Positions 22,466 to 34,857 of a DNA stretch of 64,000 nt are shown here, in pieces. Numbering within the stretch: the stretch's first letter is position 1; the number at the start of each line of letters is the position of its first letter. The notes under the pieces are model-generated. The model was given only the letters and a program-made list of their open reading frames with translations, made no database searches and was not told the origin of the DNA. Made by a program: the position numbers and the translations under genes. This stretch comes from Hofstenia miamia (taxonomy: Eukaryota > Xenacoelomorpha > Acoela), in the NCBI GenBank assembly GCA_004352715.1, contig SCFE01000038.1:472815-536814 (forward strand). The letters run 5' to 3'.

Positions 22466-23840
22466 AAAAGGAAAAAATGTGAATTACACTTGATCACGGC
22501 TGAGATCATGCACACACCCTGGTAATTTGGTAATGATGAAAACTCATTGAATGATTATAAAATTTAATTAATAATTTCCTTTTTTCTTCTAGCTTCAATA
22601 ATAATAATAACAAATGAAAAACATAGAAAGTTGACGAATTTAAAATTAACAATCTGTAAGCAAATTCCGCAATATTTAGTAAATAATCAATAAATTTTCA
22701 TGTAAAAAATTATGTTGATTAACCAAATCTTAATTCATAAATTTTAATTGCAAACACTTATTACATCGAGTAGCCAAATGCTGCATGGAAATATTGTGAA
22801 GCTAACTGCACAGTAAACTTATTGAGTAATTTGGTTAACTGCACATTTGAAAAGAAAGGGAATTCGAAAAGACAGTAATGAAATGTGTTGAAAAAAAGTT
22901 TTCAAATATTATAGCGTCAATAAAAGATTTTTAACCGTATAGCTATGAGATCTGCCAAATTTAGTGCCGTCAAAAAAGAGGGCCAATTGGGCTTAACCTC
23001 CCCCCTCCTTTACTATGTTTGTTTTGAAAACTTAAATTTTTGCATGTGAGGTTATCAAAAGATTATCTGATTTTTTAAACTTTGCCGTCTTTTTAACATA
23101 TTATTTCTAATAAGAAAATGTTAGTTGACAATGTATACTGAATTCATTGATATATAAATATTATAGAAATATTCGATAAAATTATTTAAATTTAATAAGA
23201 GGAAGGAAACTTAATTTTCAAAACTTTTATTTAATATTTGTGTAATACATTACAATAAGATGCAGAAATGAAAATATATAGACTAAATATTTTCTTAAGT
23301 TCATCATTTTGTATTCTTTCAAATTGCTTAGTGCTCTTTTAATGCTATTTCCAATAGATTAATGTAACCGACCAACGTGGCTATACCGATTTTTTCAACA
23401 AATTGCATTTATTAATATAAAATATATATACACAAACATGAAATTTAAAATTTTATACAAAAATATTCTGTCAGTGATTTTAAAAGAAAATTATTCAAAC
23501 GTAATGCATAAGTAAAAATTTAAATACTTAATTTTATGCAGATATATATTTTATTACTAATTAGATCTATACATTATGATAATCACTATATACATATAAG
23601 AATATTTCAGACATTTCCTTCTTCTGAAAAAGAAGCCTTGTCAACCGATTAAACAATATATTTTTTAAAAGAATTTTCAGTTATGGAAAAAAATATTTAA
23701 GTTTTTCGGAAAAAGTTTAATCTGAAAAAATGTTCTTAATCAGATTTTAAAATGAAGTTGTGTTTGAGATATCTCAGCATTCAATTTTTCAATGTATTTT
23801 TTCATTGACCAAACGAAAAATTTGCTTGCGTACAAGTACA
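22466..23840. other. Intergenic DNA downstream of the minus-strand GPCR
   Basis: I see no supportable gene or RNA here. Confidence 0.45.
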
Positions 23841-24803
23841 TCATAGTTGAGGTTTATTCGTATTGCATATTTCGCACAGAGACTGTCTAAAATTTTGATT
23901 TGTTAGTACATAAATGAAGAAGTTTATAATCGAATTGAGATGTCGAAATCCTAGTGAACTGTACCAAAGTGAATAATTAAATGAACTTTCCCAAAACTTC
24001 GAATCTTCTTCTGGAGACCAGAAATATTGCAAAACTTGTAAAATGTAAAAGGGTAAATATACAGTTATCATAACAAAGCAACAAGATACCAATGTCATTG
24101 TTACACGGAAATCTTCTTTCTTAATACTACGCACAAATTTTTTGTTTGCGGAACGATAAAATATGCCAAAAATTATAGCCGCATTTCCAATGGTAATAAC
24201 TGACAATGGAATGGTGTAACCAAACGAAATAATAAAAAAACTTAGGAAAGGTGTTCTCTTGCGGTAACATCGAAAACCAGTGTATACGTCACCATTCCAA
24301 ATAACTGTACTCTTGATGTATCCATCTAATTTATAAAATGGGACAGCTGCGAAAACGCATGTGCAAAATACTGTCCAACAAATCCTTTTAGCAATGAATT
24401 CTTGATTAAATTTTCGAGATATATTTACTGAAAAAACATTCACTAATCGATCACAAGTAATTACTACCACCATGTATGTTGTATGGAAAAGATTCAGTTG
24501 CATCAAAACACTCCATGCATTACATATGTAAAAGAACTTCTTTAAAAGGAATTCTTCTGGCCAAATTACAAAGGGTAAGTTGATTAGTAGGAACACGACA
24601 CAATTCAATAAGTCAGAAAATGCTAAATGCAATACATACACCAATGACGACTTGGATTTAATGAATGGATGAGTTATGATTACAAATATTATCATAGAGT
24701 TACTAGGAATACCGAGCGAGGCGACAATAATTATGTGAGCTAATACAAAATAGTCTTTGTAATAACCACCAGGAGGCTCGTATGTTATGTTAGATATATT
24801 CAT
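23841..24803 (-). CDS. Class A GPCR, paralog of the gene at 5519
   Basis: A single exon encodes 320 residues, starting MNISNITYEPPGGYY with NIS and NIT glycosylation sites. Seven hydrophobic segments align end to end with the gene at 5519-6463. Shared landmarks are GIPSNS (TM1), LAFSD (TM2), TM3 Cys (FYICNAW), DRL, loop-2 Cys (GFRCYRK), VYLPFY (TM6) and NFFIY (NFxxY). The C terminus is a few residues longer (ending NTNKPQL). Most differences are conservative and lie in TM1, TM4 and the third intracellular loop. The gene is inverted and about 17 kb from its paralog, and shares its promoter block. Function is inferred as a peptide-type receptor at the plasma membrane. Confidence 0.92.
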   Translation of the reverse strand: MNISNITYEPPGGYYKDYFVLAHIIIVASLGIPSNSMIIFVIITHPFIKSKSSLVYVLHLAFSDLLNCVVFLLINLPFVIWPEEFLLKKFFYICNAWSVLMQLNLFHTTYMVVVITCDRLVNVFSVNISRKFNQEFIAKRICWTVFCTCVFAAVPFYKLDGYIKSTVIWNGDVYTGFRCYRKRTPFLSFFIISFGYTIPLSVITIGNAAIIFGIFYRSANKKFVRSIKKEDFRVTMTLVSCCFVMITVYLPFYILQVLQYFWSPEEDSKFWESSFNYSLWYSSLGFRHLNSIINFFIYVLTNQNFRQSLCEICNTNKPQL

Positions 24804-24847
24804 TTTCTGAATAAGTTGTGAATTTTTACTTAAATGTTAATATATAT

Positions 24848-24885
24848 TAGTGCTTTCTGATTGGCTGAGTTCATCTAATCACAAA
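24848..24885 (-). promoter_or_regulatory. Promoter block shared with the GPCR at 5519
   Basis: The reverse complement of this block matches 5436-5473 at 35 of 38 bases and begins 44 bases from the ATG at 24803. Its middle reads AGCCAATCAG on the coding strand, a good CCAAT-box match. The conserved spacing points to a functional proximal promoter element. Confidence 0.6.
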
Positions 24886-24962
24886 CGTCTTGATGCCATG
24901 AACTAATAAAATCGGAATTTGTTCTTTTATGCAGACATCTAAGAAATTCAGTTGATTATTAT

Positions 24963-25451
24963 ATTCTTCTTCTTTTTTAATGAATTTAAGTGATTTGTAC
25001 TAATTATATAAATAATTAAGAAATTCGATAATGTCAGCATTTCTTGAAATAAATGTAAGCAATGATCAACATAATGAGAGTGAAGTAATAGTTTAACTCT
25101 TGTTTTTTCTGAAAATTTGCTTTCAATCTTTATTGAAAATGCTGTCATGCGACATGCTAATGGGGTTCCCAATGTTTGTATAGATTATTGAAATTAAAAA
25201 GTATTGCAGCATGCCAATTTAATTAGTTCTTCTAGGGTTTAATGATCAATCATGTTTTCCTCAATTTCAATTCCTTCTCTTGTTAAAATATTTAGGATGT
25301 GTGATATTGTCTTATTTACTGGACTATTTCTGGAAAAAGATGCTATATCAAAACTAACCATCATAGTTTCATCAAAATTCACATTTTTATCAACTTCAAG
25401 TTTTCTGATGAAATCAAGTGTATCACAAACATGGTATTTTTTAGGAACACA
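24963..25451 (-). pseudogene. Penelope-like element RT relic
   Basis: The minus strand at 25239-25451 reads KKYHVCDTLDFIRKLEVDK, then MMVSFDIASF and NKTISHILNILTREG. This is the motif-A region of Penelope-like reverse transcriptase, usually written SFDVxSLFTNxP. A second frame at about 24963-25170 gives LGTPLACR (motif B region) and LHSHYVDHCL, where the catalytic YVDD box has become YVDH. Stops and a frame change separate the parts, so the copy is dead. No GIY-YIG endonuclease was found. Confidence 0.68.
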
Positions 25452-25919
25452 TTAATTAAGCAAACATTTTACATTATTTTGAAAAGCTACTGCTCTGGCA
25501 CTGAAGATCAAGTTCATTTGATAATTTTACCAGTAATGAGCAAAAGGTAGATAAATAAATTGATGCTTGTGAAAATTTGATAGCTTCATTAGTCTTCGAG
25601 GTACAAGATTTTGAATCTGGGTTTCATTTTTTTTGCAACACCCTGTATATACATCGTTGGTAAGTTATTGCCACTATTTACCAAAACAGATATTAGAACA
25701 GCAACAATAATTTGTTTTGAGTTGGTCAATGGCAAGTGAAATACAGCCTGTGATATTTTCACCATGATCGAATTCTCAGATGCACATCTTTAACATTTTA
25801 AAATAATTATAATATCAAGGTTTTCAATGCAAAATTTAAATTTTTGGGTTTTTTGGTTGTCTCTTTTTGGGTTCATTTGAAGAATTTGTTTTTAATTTCA
25901 ATTTTCAAACAGTAGAAGT

Positions 25920-26086
25920 GGCGTTAGCAAGGGGTGGGAGGCATGTAGAATATCCTGATTATCAACTCTGAATTTGATTTAAATAAAAAATATTCAAAAA
26001 TTAATATAGGTTCTATTTTTTGTAGATTTGGCATTCTTTGGTCCCGCAAAACTGAAATGCCCCAGTTTGTAAATCTTGCGTACGCC
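25920..26086. mobile_element. Short MITE with 12-base imperfect TIRs
   Basis: The ends GGCGTTAGCAAG at 25920-25931 and, on the other strand, GGCGTACGCAAG at 26075-26086 are inverted repeats with two mismatches, enclosing 167 bases with no coding capacity. Size and structure fit a miniature inverted-repeat transposable element; the superfamily is not clear. Confidence 0.45.
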
Positions 26087-29000
26087 TCTGAACAGTACTG
26101 CTAGTGTGGTGTAGCTAAAGATTGAAAGTAAAAGTTTAGCCTAAGCCCTTTCTTCCCTTGTGTGAATCCGGTACTTTTTTCACTTTGCTAGACCAAGTTA
26201 GGTTAATCAGATCCCCGTAGTAAAGTCTACACACTGAAATTGAAAATCCTAAATTGAGTTTTTGAAGTGTACATAGTACTAATGTGAGAATCAAAAATGC
26301 AAATTGTATTTTCAACAAATTGGTTATTACGTCTTTGGCGTTCACAGAATTTGGTTTCACCTGCTTGCACATTTGTCGAATAGTACTTTTTTTAAATTTC
26401 GACGCATACTTCACAATACGATGCAACCTTGCCATCCCCATGTCAATATCTGAGTGTAATATTTAGGAACAAAGATGTATGTTAACTTCAGTTCTTTAAG
26501 ATATTAAAAGTAATATTGAGATTTGAGAAAATTTAGGAAAATACACAATTTCAACATGTAAATATTGATTTTTTAAGATGCCTGAATCATTAAGAGGTTC
26601 TTGGCAATCATTTAATTGCAAAACATTTACTTTATAATGATATTTTCAATCTGAGGGATGAAGAATATATCAGTTAAAAAAGCTTTGTCAACATTTTCCT
26701 CAATTTAGAGTTGCAAAATTATGAAAAATGACCTTTTGAACACATGCTAAGACTTCATGCACTCTTTTTATAGATTGGTTTAAAATACGATGAATCATGC
26801 TCTTTAAAATTGTGTAGTACTCCCCGAAAAGTACATTTAATGAATTTTTTGAAGTTCAAGACCGCACTTAATGAGAATATTCAATACTTAGTTAAATGCT
26901 AAAGACATTAGTAAACATCAAAATAATTATTCCTGAAGAAATTTGAATTCAATTCTTTAAGAATTTTTATTAATTCTGTTTTGCTTGAAAGGCAAAGCAA
27001 GGCTAATTGGATGCTCCAAACTTTCTAGGGCAAATCATGGGCATAATCATGTCAACATAAAATTATGTGACCAATTACCAATTTTAGAAATTTAGAATAA
27101 CTTTCTAGATTTCAAGCGTGGATAAAACTAGAGTAGTTAATTTTTTCCCATTTTTATTAGTTGCCAAAGAATCTATTGACAAGCATTAGACGAAAAAAAT
27201 ACAATTGAGTTGAAAAAGAAAAAACATAATGAAAATTTTGCAAAAGAACAGTTTTTTAATTTTTACTTAGCTTAAAATTTTTGGATATTAATATTTTGCT
27301 AAATATATATTTTTCGTTACTGCACACAAGTTATGTAGTAGTTTTATCCGGTTTTTTAACAATAAGGTCTTTGTTTTTCAAACTTAGAAGCTTACTCTAG
27401 ATATACTTAGAAGTCGTATTGTAGTGGTAGTTAAATATGTAGCTGCAAATCACTAATACTATAAGAACTTTTACCCAAAAATTCTTCACAGTGAGTTTTA
27501 ACAATTCCTGGTAAACAATTATGGAAATTATGGCATCGTGGCGAAGTTTTATATAGAAATATTTATTTTTGATTAAAATGTCAGTCGTTAGAAACTCTTT
27601 AGCATATGTGCAATATCACTATACAAAGGGTATCAATCTTGGGAAACAATATAATTAAATGTTGGATGTGGATTAAGACTCCCACCAATAATAGTAAATG
27701 CGAGTGAATGTCAGTATTAAATTTGGCAAGGCAAGGTGTGTTATTGGTCTAAGTTGGAATACATTTGAACACCTCGACAAATTTAACTTTTAGATACGCA
27801 AGCTATTTTTTTGGTGTACGTAAAACATCGGTCCTAGTGTAATTCTAACTCTGATCAAAAATGGAATATTTGCTGTATTCATCAAATATTGGTGGTTTGA
27901 GACTTGTGAGGCCAACTATCTTACCAATTTGTCACTTTGTTCTTGATGGTCAGCAAAGCCTACTGTAAAAATAGTCCAGCAATTTGTAGTAGAATTTGCT
28001 AAGTGAGGTATTAATGCATTCCACTCACAGTACAACCCTTGATGTAATAATATGTTTTCGGAATTCAATGCTAAAAATTAGTAATCTTAAACCTCTCTCA
28101 AATTATTGAAACATCTTGCATTAAATGATATTGGGCAAAATAATATTTGAAAAATGAGGGCAGGCCGTCACTATAGTAGTGTTTGTGGTCAACCGCCCAT
28201 TTTAGCTTTCCTTGGATTTTCGAAGCACATATTCTTTCAACTTTTCAATTTTCTTAAGTTAAATCAATTGCAAATGTCTTTATATACCAAATAGCAACTA
28301 CAAAAAATTAATTCATGAAATATTAGAATGAATTCTATTACAGAAAATATATTATATTTTGTAGGGATATTCCTATGATTTATGTTTCTACCTACAGTAA
28401 TTTGGGAAATGTTTTTTCATTTCTGTTTATCTATGCTTTGTAAATACTAAAAATATTTCCGAAATTTCAAAAGAGTACAAAGTTAACCAATTAATTCATA
28501 TATGAATGTTATGGAATTGCATGAGTTATTTCATTATATTAAATATTTAGTTTGGGGGAATTTTTTTATGTCCATTGATCTCCATTTCATCTGGATTTTG
28601 AATCTCATTACATGTTTTTTTGATGCATAAATTCTTTCCATGTCATATTGCTATATGTCATCTCATTGGTGTAGGAAACTTCCATATTATATGATTTTCT
28701 GCAATATATCACATTCAATAGAGTGTATAGTATACTCCATTAATTCACTATTGAGAGGTCCAGGACTGGATCATGTTCATCAGATGTTACTAAATGCAAT
28801 GCATATGTTTCTTCTTATTGTATTAATGAAATTATAACTAATTAATTTTAGTTTTTAGGTTTCCTGCTTGGAAGGCAAATTTTTCCTCTACATGAAACAC
28901 TGTAGCAGGCTATTTCTGGATAGTAATTGTTATAATGATAAAAAAAGTGCAGAAGAATGATAAGATGATCTCGTTTAGGAAAGGAAATAGAAAATGTAAA

Positions 29001-29531
29001 AGCTTTACTTCTAAGAGCATGTGAGCATTGCTGAAGAAATATATGGCTAAGGGAAAATGAATAACCGTATACATGTCCTGAATTAAGATTTCCTAGTTTA
29101 TACATGTATAATATATATATATATATTTATATATATATATATGTGTGTGTCATGCGTATGTGTGTTTTAGTTAGCAAAACAGATATTTAATTAAATAAAA
29201 TAATTTACAGATGTTACATTTGCAAAAACCTAGAATAATCGATTGAAAATTAGTTGTCTGTCTACTTCACTGCTGTGTTGCTTCACCTCTACCAATAAGT
29301 AATCAAGGCAACAAAATCTACAATTCACCACTGGCGTAATTCATAGTTTTACAAACCAATTAATACAGACGCCTTCAAACATTTCCAATTATTAAATTAT
29401 TGCTTTGGGTTAAAAAAAGCTTATAAAAATATCCTCACTTTATTACTTTACATTTTAAGCTGCGTTTGCAAAAGGTTGCTACGGCCAGCATTCTTTAAGT
29501 CTTTACAAAGTGCATACATTTCTTTATTTAG
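26087..29531. other. Long intergenic stretch
   Basis: I see no supportable gene. A minus-strand frame of 101 codons starting at 26441 has a hydrophobic centre but no support and is not called. A compound TA/TG repeat lies at 29108-29150. Confidence 0.4.
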
Positions 29532-29599
29532 GCACAGCACCTTGGCCACAGGCTGACCCTGAAGCTCTTTTCAATGGAGTTGACATTGCCTTTATGTAG
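29532..29599 (+). CDS. Putative terminal coding exon, unknown gene
   Basis: A pyrimidine-rich tract and an AG at 29530-29531 precede a short frame reading TAPWPQADPEALFNGVDIAF before a TAG at 29597-29599. The peptide is rich in Trp, Pro and acidic residues and looks like conserved coding sequence rather than chance. An AATAAA lies at 29635-29640. This is what the last exon of a spliced gene would look like, but I could not recognise upstream exons on this strand within the window. It could also be a fragment left by a transposition or duplication. Confidence 0.45.
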
Positions 29600-29634
29600 T
29601 GCTTTTCTATTTTTTCAATATTAAAATATATTAA

Positions 29635-29640
29635 AATAAA
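29635..29640 (+). terminator. Polyadenylation signal after the putative terminal exon
   Basis: AATAAA lies 36 bases after the TAG of the putative exon. In DNA this AT-rich the hexamer is common, so support is modest. Confidence 0.35.
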
Positions 29641-31852
29641 CGCGATCTTTGTTCATTTAAATTCTGAGTGCTTTTTTGAACTAGATTACTAATTCACATT
29701 CGCAGCCTCAAAATTTTTTCAAGTATCCTAAAAAATCGAAACGTTTTAAGTTATGTGAAATGTTTATGGCATATTGTGAGAAAAAATTTTGAAACCATAA
29801 GAAAATCCGAATTTTTTTCCATCCGCATTACAATTTTTTGGATCACCGTTTATTAAATCCATGTTCAGCCTTGGTCTAGAGAACGGTTGTGAGATAAAAG
29901 TGTTTTTGATACCCGTTTCCACCTATAACATGTTTGCGTATCAACGTCCGTAGTCCTTGAATACCCTCAGATTCAATTAACAAGAACATTCAAAACTTTT
30001 AAGATTTTGATGTTGGTCACCTAAAAGGTACTTTCTGTTAGCTGTGATGATTTTGGTAGCATTTAAAATAATAAACTAGAATTGATATTTAAATAACCTT
30101 TGTTATAATACACATTAATAGGAACATTATCATCTATTAAGGAAAATATAAATACACAAGTTGAAATTAAATTCAATTTTTTCTAATCACGACAGTCCTA
30201 TTTAAATATGAAGTGAGAAGACATATACACTCTAACTTAAGAAAAAAATAATATAACAATTATAAAACGTTTCAAACCTTCTTAAATCACTTATAGAAAA
30301 ACTGCTAATAGAGTCCCATAAGAAGGGGTAAAATTCTTGGCATGGTCTTTTACAAGTTTTTATTTTCTGATACATATCCGATCGTACCATTAACATTGCT
30401 ACGCGTATTCGCCTTAACCGCAGGTAGAGGCGGAAAAAGCGGCTCAGCTCTAGTGCAGAGTCCCCCTTGACTACGACGTTGAACAGCAAACCTGATTTTT
30501 ATACAATTTCAGGTTTGAGTGTAGTTTCGCTCAATAGCAAAAATATAAAAATTATTTATGTAGTTTTTCTTGATAATATCGACCTTTATGTTGAGAAGGA
30601 AAGTATTATTACTATTAATACATATAAATTTACATCATCAACTGTATTGTAATAAAATCAAGCAATGATGTTTTGTAAACAAACGTTGCACATAATTGAA
30701 AGAGAAAATTTAATTGCATCTTTGCGCAGAAATTCCCTAATGTGTGAAGGGAATTTATTAAGCTGAAAAAATTTTATGGTAGATGGTGATTATCTTTTGG
30801 CGCAACATCTCACTGATGTGTGCGCCCAGCTTTAACAACTTGCATTCACAATACATTATTTAAGTAAGCTTAAACACTTTGTACATTTTCTTTACCATCA
30901 GTAGACCTAAGTGTGTTTTGATTTGCAATAACCACCTAAAGCCAATCGAATTATGTTATTGGACATCATATGGCATACGTCGGTCCAATCAAATGAAAGC
31001 TTTTAATAAAAGCAAGCGACATGCGTCGTATTTTAGAATGACTGGAAAAAGCGTTCAACTAAAGTCTTCCTCAACTTAAAGTATGATGCTGAAAGCACTC
31101 TAACATATAATCTACTTGTGTTTCATTTGATATTTGTTTCTTTCCACAGCGTATTTCTAAAGATGTATGTCAATCTAATTTCATGTCAACAACAATTTTT
31201 ACATTATTTTGTTTTGTTTGAATTTGATGATCTCTAAAGAATGGAAAACGTTTGGAATCCAGCATCTGCTTGTTGTATACTCCTTGTAAGCTGTCATTAT
31301 TAATAATGTAAATAAGCAGACTTAGTATATAAAAAGATACTAAATGTAAATAGAATTCTCAAAAGTCATTGAATATATCGTTTCTTTTCTATTCTATTAT
31401 TCAAATAACTCAATCAGGATCTACAGAGAAATATTAATAAATCAAAGCTAGTGAGCTTAACATGCATGGCAATGAACTCAATGCCGAAGTCATGCAATCT
31501 TTGAAAATATTAATTAGAATTTAATTTGCTTAAAAACCTCCAAATTCATTCGAAATTCGAAGTCATAGCTCTTTAAAAAAATGAAAAAACTTTAAGTTTT
31601 TACAAATACGTTTGTCTGATTAGGATGGTTACAATTATAAAGTTTATACATATTTTATGCAAATTCAATCAATGAAATACATTATTGTGACAGCCAGAAG
31701 TAGTTTCTCCATAGTTTTTAGCAAATAGTTAGCAATTCAAATGGTCTTTTGAACTAGATTCATAGAAGAGCTATTGTGCACAAATAGCAACGATGAAAGG
31801 GCGTCATATTACATGAAGTATTTCCTTTTGCAAAATTTTTCTGTTGAAAGAT
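29641..31852. other. Intergenic DNA
   Basis: A GC-richer patch at about 30395-30480 stands out but carries no recognisable gene. I see nothing else supportable. Confidence 0.4.
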
Positions 31853-32299
31853 AGCGTAAAAAATCGATTCTGAGTGCGATTTTAATACAATGTATAAAAA
31901 TATTTTTAACAATTCCGTTAAATGGGTCTGCATTTTTATGCCGTTTCCAAATATTTCTTTATTGCTCAGCTGCTTTTTCTTGAAAGAAAATACTTTGTAG
32001 ATTTTGGGACAATTTGCATCATAAGCAGAATCGATTTATGCACGCCATCTTTCGATAAATATTTTGAAGAAGCAAATGTTTCATGTTGAAACTATTTTTG
32101 AAACATTTTTTTATTGATCGTCTAAATGACTCAATACTGCATTTAAAAATCAATTTAATTTATTCTTTAGTTACAATTTAAACAGTTTAAGTCAAACATA
32201 GAATAGAAAATTTGTTGTCATTTTAGAGTTCATTACAAATTATAGTAAGTTTACTACAAAGTGCTATTATTACCTAACAACAATTAACGCCACATAGTT

Positions 32300-33415
32300 A
32301 TATTTTTGGATACTGGTAAGATTAGATCACATATATATATATATATTCTACTTTTCAATACTACATCTAAAAACAAAACAGTTATATAAACTTAATGTAA
32401 ATGAAAAAAAGATAATATTTCTAAATAAGAAAGAAAACAAGATTGAGATGCTAAATCATTAACTTCTAATAATAATGAAATATGTTGGTATATAGAATTC
32501 ACGTATTCAATCCCATACCTTTCCTATTTTTTGAACTGCATTAAATGGTAAACTTAAAACAGCTACAGCTATATTTAATGGAGCAAACACAAAATCTTTA
32601 AGTTTCAAACATGCAATAGATAAAATTTCTGAATTTTTCAAGCACAAGTCAACCGATCTTATTTAAAAATATTCAACCAAAATGTTTAAGTAAAGCAAAA
32701 CAGACAATGCAAAGAAACATACTTGTCCAATATATTTAAAAATTTTACATTTATGTAACTAAATTATATTTTTTTTCAATAAAGCAATAAAATTATGAAC
32801 TTCTAATTTACATTCTAATTGTCATAATACTAACACCATAGGCCACAAGGCCCATCTTCAACAACAAGGGCCTCATCTTTTGCAAATTAGTTTCTCTTGT
32901 AATTTATCAATGTGAATGTGATGATTGCAATAAATCATAAATCTGAGAATCTAAGATAACTCTGCGAACAAGGATGAAAGAAAGCATAGAGGTACACAAT
33001 AACCAAATTGCCACACGGGGTTGATTCCACCCCTGTAAGCTTTTTTGAATTTTACTGTTGAAAACCAGATATTTCTGTGATTTTTTTACTATTACTTTCT
33101 AAGTATCTAGACAATATTTGAATTCAACAAACCCACCTGTACTCTTGCTATAGGACTTTTGTCAACAATACTTTCAAAATTTCCGTTATGTCATGTTGCT
33201 TTTTTTCATGAAGCTATACTTTTGTACGCAATTTCTCCATTTTTTATCTGTTGTAAAACAAAAGGCCTCCCATAAATACATTAACCAGCTTTTGTCAGAA
33301 AGCATCATAAAATTTTGCTTGTTGTAAATGTTTAAAGTGTCACAAATCATGACTTTGAAAATAAGCATGTCACCAGCCTAATTGCAACACAATCACCTAC
33401 TTGAAGGCCTCATTT
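32300..33415. repeat. 1.1-kb block present three times in the duplications
   Basis: This block recurs at 46083-47215 and again at 48388-49506. All copies contain an AGGCCACAAGGCCCATC segment and end near GAAGGCCTC. In two copies a LINE ORF2 follows directly; in the copy ending at 49506 unrelated sequence follows, so that copy may show the uninserted site. I see no coding sequence in it. Confidence 0.7.
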
Positions 33416-33432
33416 TTTACTTTATATTTAAT

Positions 33433-34450
33433 ATGTATATTTTTACTATACAAACTTGTCTCTATATATTTCTCTTAGTTACTCAAGGAATCGAAACTAA
33501 TCCTGGCCCTGTTTATAACTATGAAGAATTTATTTTAAAAGTTAATAATAATAATAATAATAGTAAAAGCACAAATTATGTACATGTAAACATTCCGAAT
33601 TTAGGTAATAAACATTATCATTTTATGCATGTATGCAAGAATTAAAACGTGATACAATAATCGCCCTAACTAAATCTTGGCTAACAGACAATGACTACAA
33701 CAACATGTGGACATTTAATAGTAGTATATACAAACTTTTTCTCAATGATAGAAAGCCTAGAAATTTACTATGCAAAAATAAAGATGGTGGTGTTCCTTTT
33801 CTTATGCCAAAAATTTACCGACCCAAGTTAAGAAATGACTTTTCACCATTAGATTCAAAATTTGAAAGTCTATGGATTCAAATAAACAACCCAAGTAAAA
33901 ATTCTTGACATCAAAAACAATAAATTAATGTGATTTACTGCCTTTCAAAAAATTACCTTAATGAGTCTGTAATTCAAATCAAAAACGAGTTATCTTCTGC
34001 ATGCTCTGCAAACAAAGATATCATATTAATGGATAATTGGAATTTAAATTACTTTAATTATTGCGAAAAAGAAAAATACGATCTCTTATTAAAAACTTTT
34101 AATTTATTTTCATCAAACATGGTGTTACCTACAAGAACTGTATCCAATTCTGGCACACTAATTGATCATATCATCGCAACAGATAAAAAAGATAACTATA
34201 GTTGTTATTGTCGAGAATTCCCATTTTTCTGATCATTGTGTTATTGCTACACACGTTCTTAGTAATACTATTAAAACAATTAGAGAATGGATTGTCATCT
34301 GTGAACATTCTAGAGAAATCTGAGCTAGGCGTACAAAATTGGATTGATGTATATTCAGCCTCAGGACCAAATAATATGCTAGAAAAATTTCTAACTAAAC
34401 TTGAATATTTTTATGACATTTATTGCCCTGAACAAAATCCTATCTAGTTA
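33433..34450 (+). pseudogene. LINE ORF2 5' part: hydrophobic leader, 2A-like motif, endonuclease
   Basis: The likely ATG at 33433 gives a hydrophobic leader (MYIFTIQTCLYIFLLVTQ) followed directly by GIETNPGP, which fits the 2A-like ribosome-skipping consensus DxExNPGP except for Gly in the first position. The endonuclease frame continues in pieces at 33633-33908, 33930-34232 and 34202-34447. The IIAxTESWL endonuclease motif reads IIALTKSWL here, so the catalytic Glu has become Lys. Stops at the end of each piece show that this copy cannot make ORF2 protein. A short (AAT)n run (Asn codons) follows the 2A-like motif. Confidence 0.75.
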
Positions 34451-34857
34451 NGCCTTAGTGACGAGAAATTCTTTTATTCGAATATAAATCTATATATAAT
34501 ATGATCTATGTGGCAAAAGCCATAAGGCGCCTGGGCGCCAAGAAATTTCGTTATTAGAATATAATATTATATCTTTACTTGCTATATAATATAAGAGGTG
34601 GTAATTAATAAATACTGTGTTTATGCAATAATTTTGCTAGTTAGTTTTAATCTTGAAATATTGTGAAAAAAATAATCAAGCCTAAAAAATGCTTGTAAGC
34701 AGCTACAAGTATCTTCATTTATGTTAAGTAATTTTAAATAAATTCTTCAAATTTCAAGTAGGTATCTCATCTGTCTGAGACCTCAATTAACAGTCAATTC
34801 GCTGCTTCAAGTCTCGTATAACTTAGTAAATCCATGCGTACTCTACACTTAATTTGN
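34451..34857. other. Misplaced block between two single Ns
   Basis: Bases 34452-34856 closely match 37331-37733 and 51627-52032, but here they sit inside the LINE between its two 5' copies, with a single N on each side. The few differences from 37331-37733 suggest an alternative allele or paralog contig that was placed wrongly. Confidence 0.7.

Noticed and set aside
25252-25455. Plus-strand ORF over the Penelope relic
   Set aside because: It is the antisense shadow of the minus-strand RT motif-A region at 25239-25451.
26136-26441. 101-codon minus-strand ORF with a hydrophobic centre
   Set aside because: It has a true ATG but no recognisable domain, no conserved copy and no other support. 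A chance frame is more likely.
30232-30489. 85-codon minus-strand ORF in a GC-richer patch
   Set aside because: It starts on a non-ATG codon and is basic and low in protein-like features. No splice sites or homolog could be recognised.
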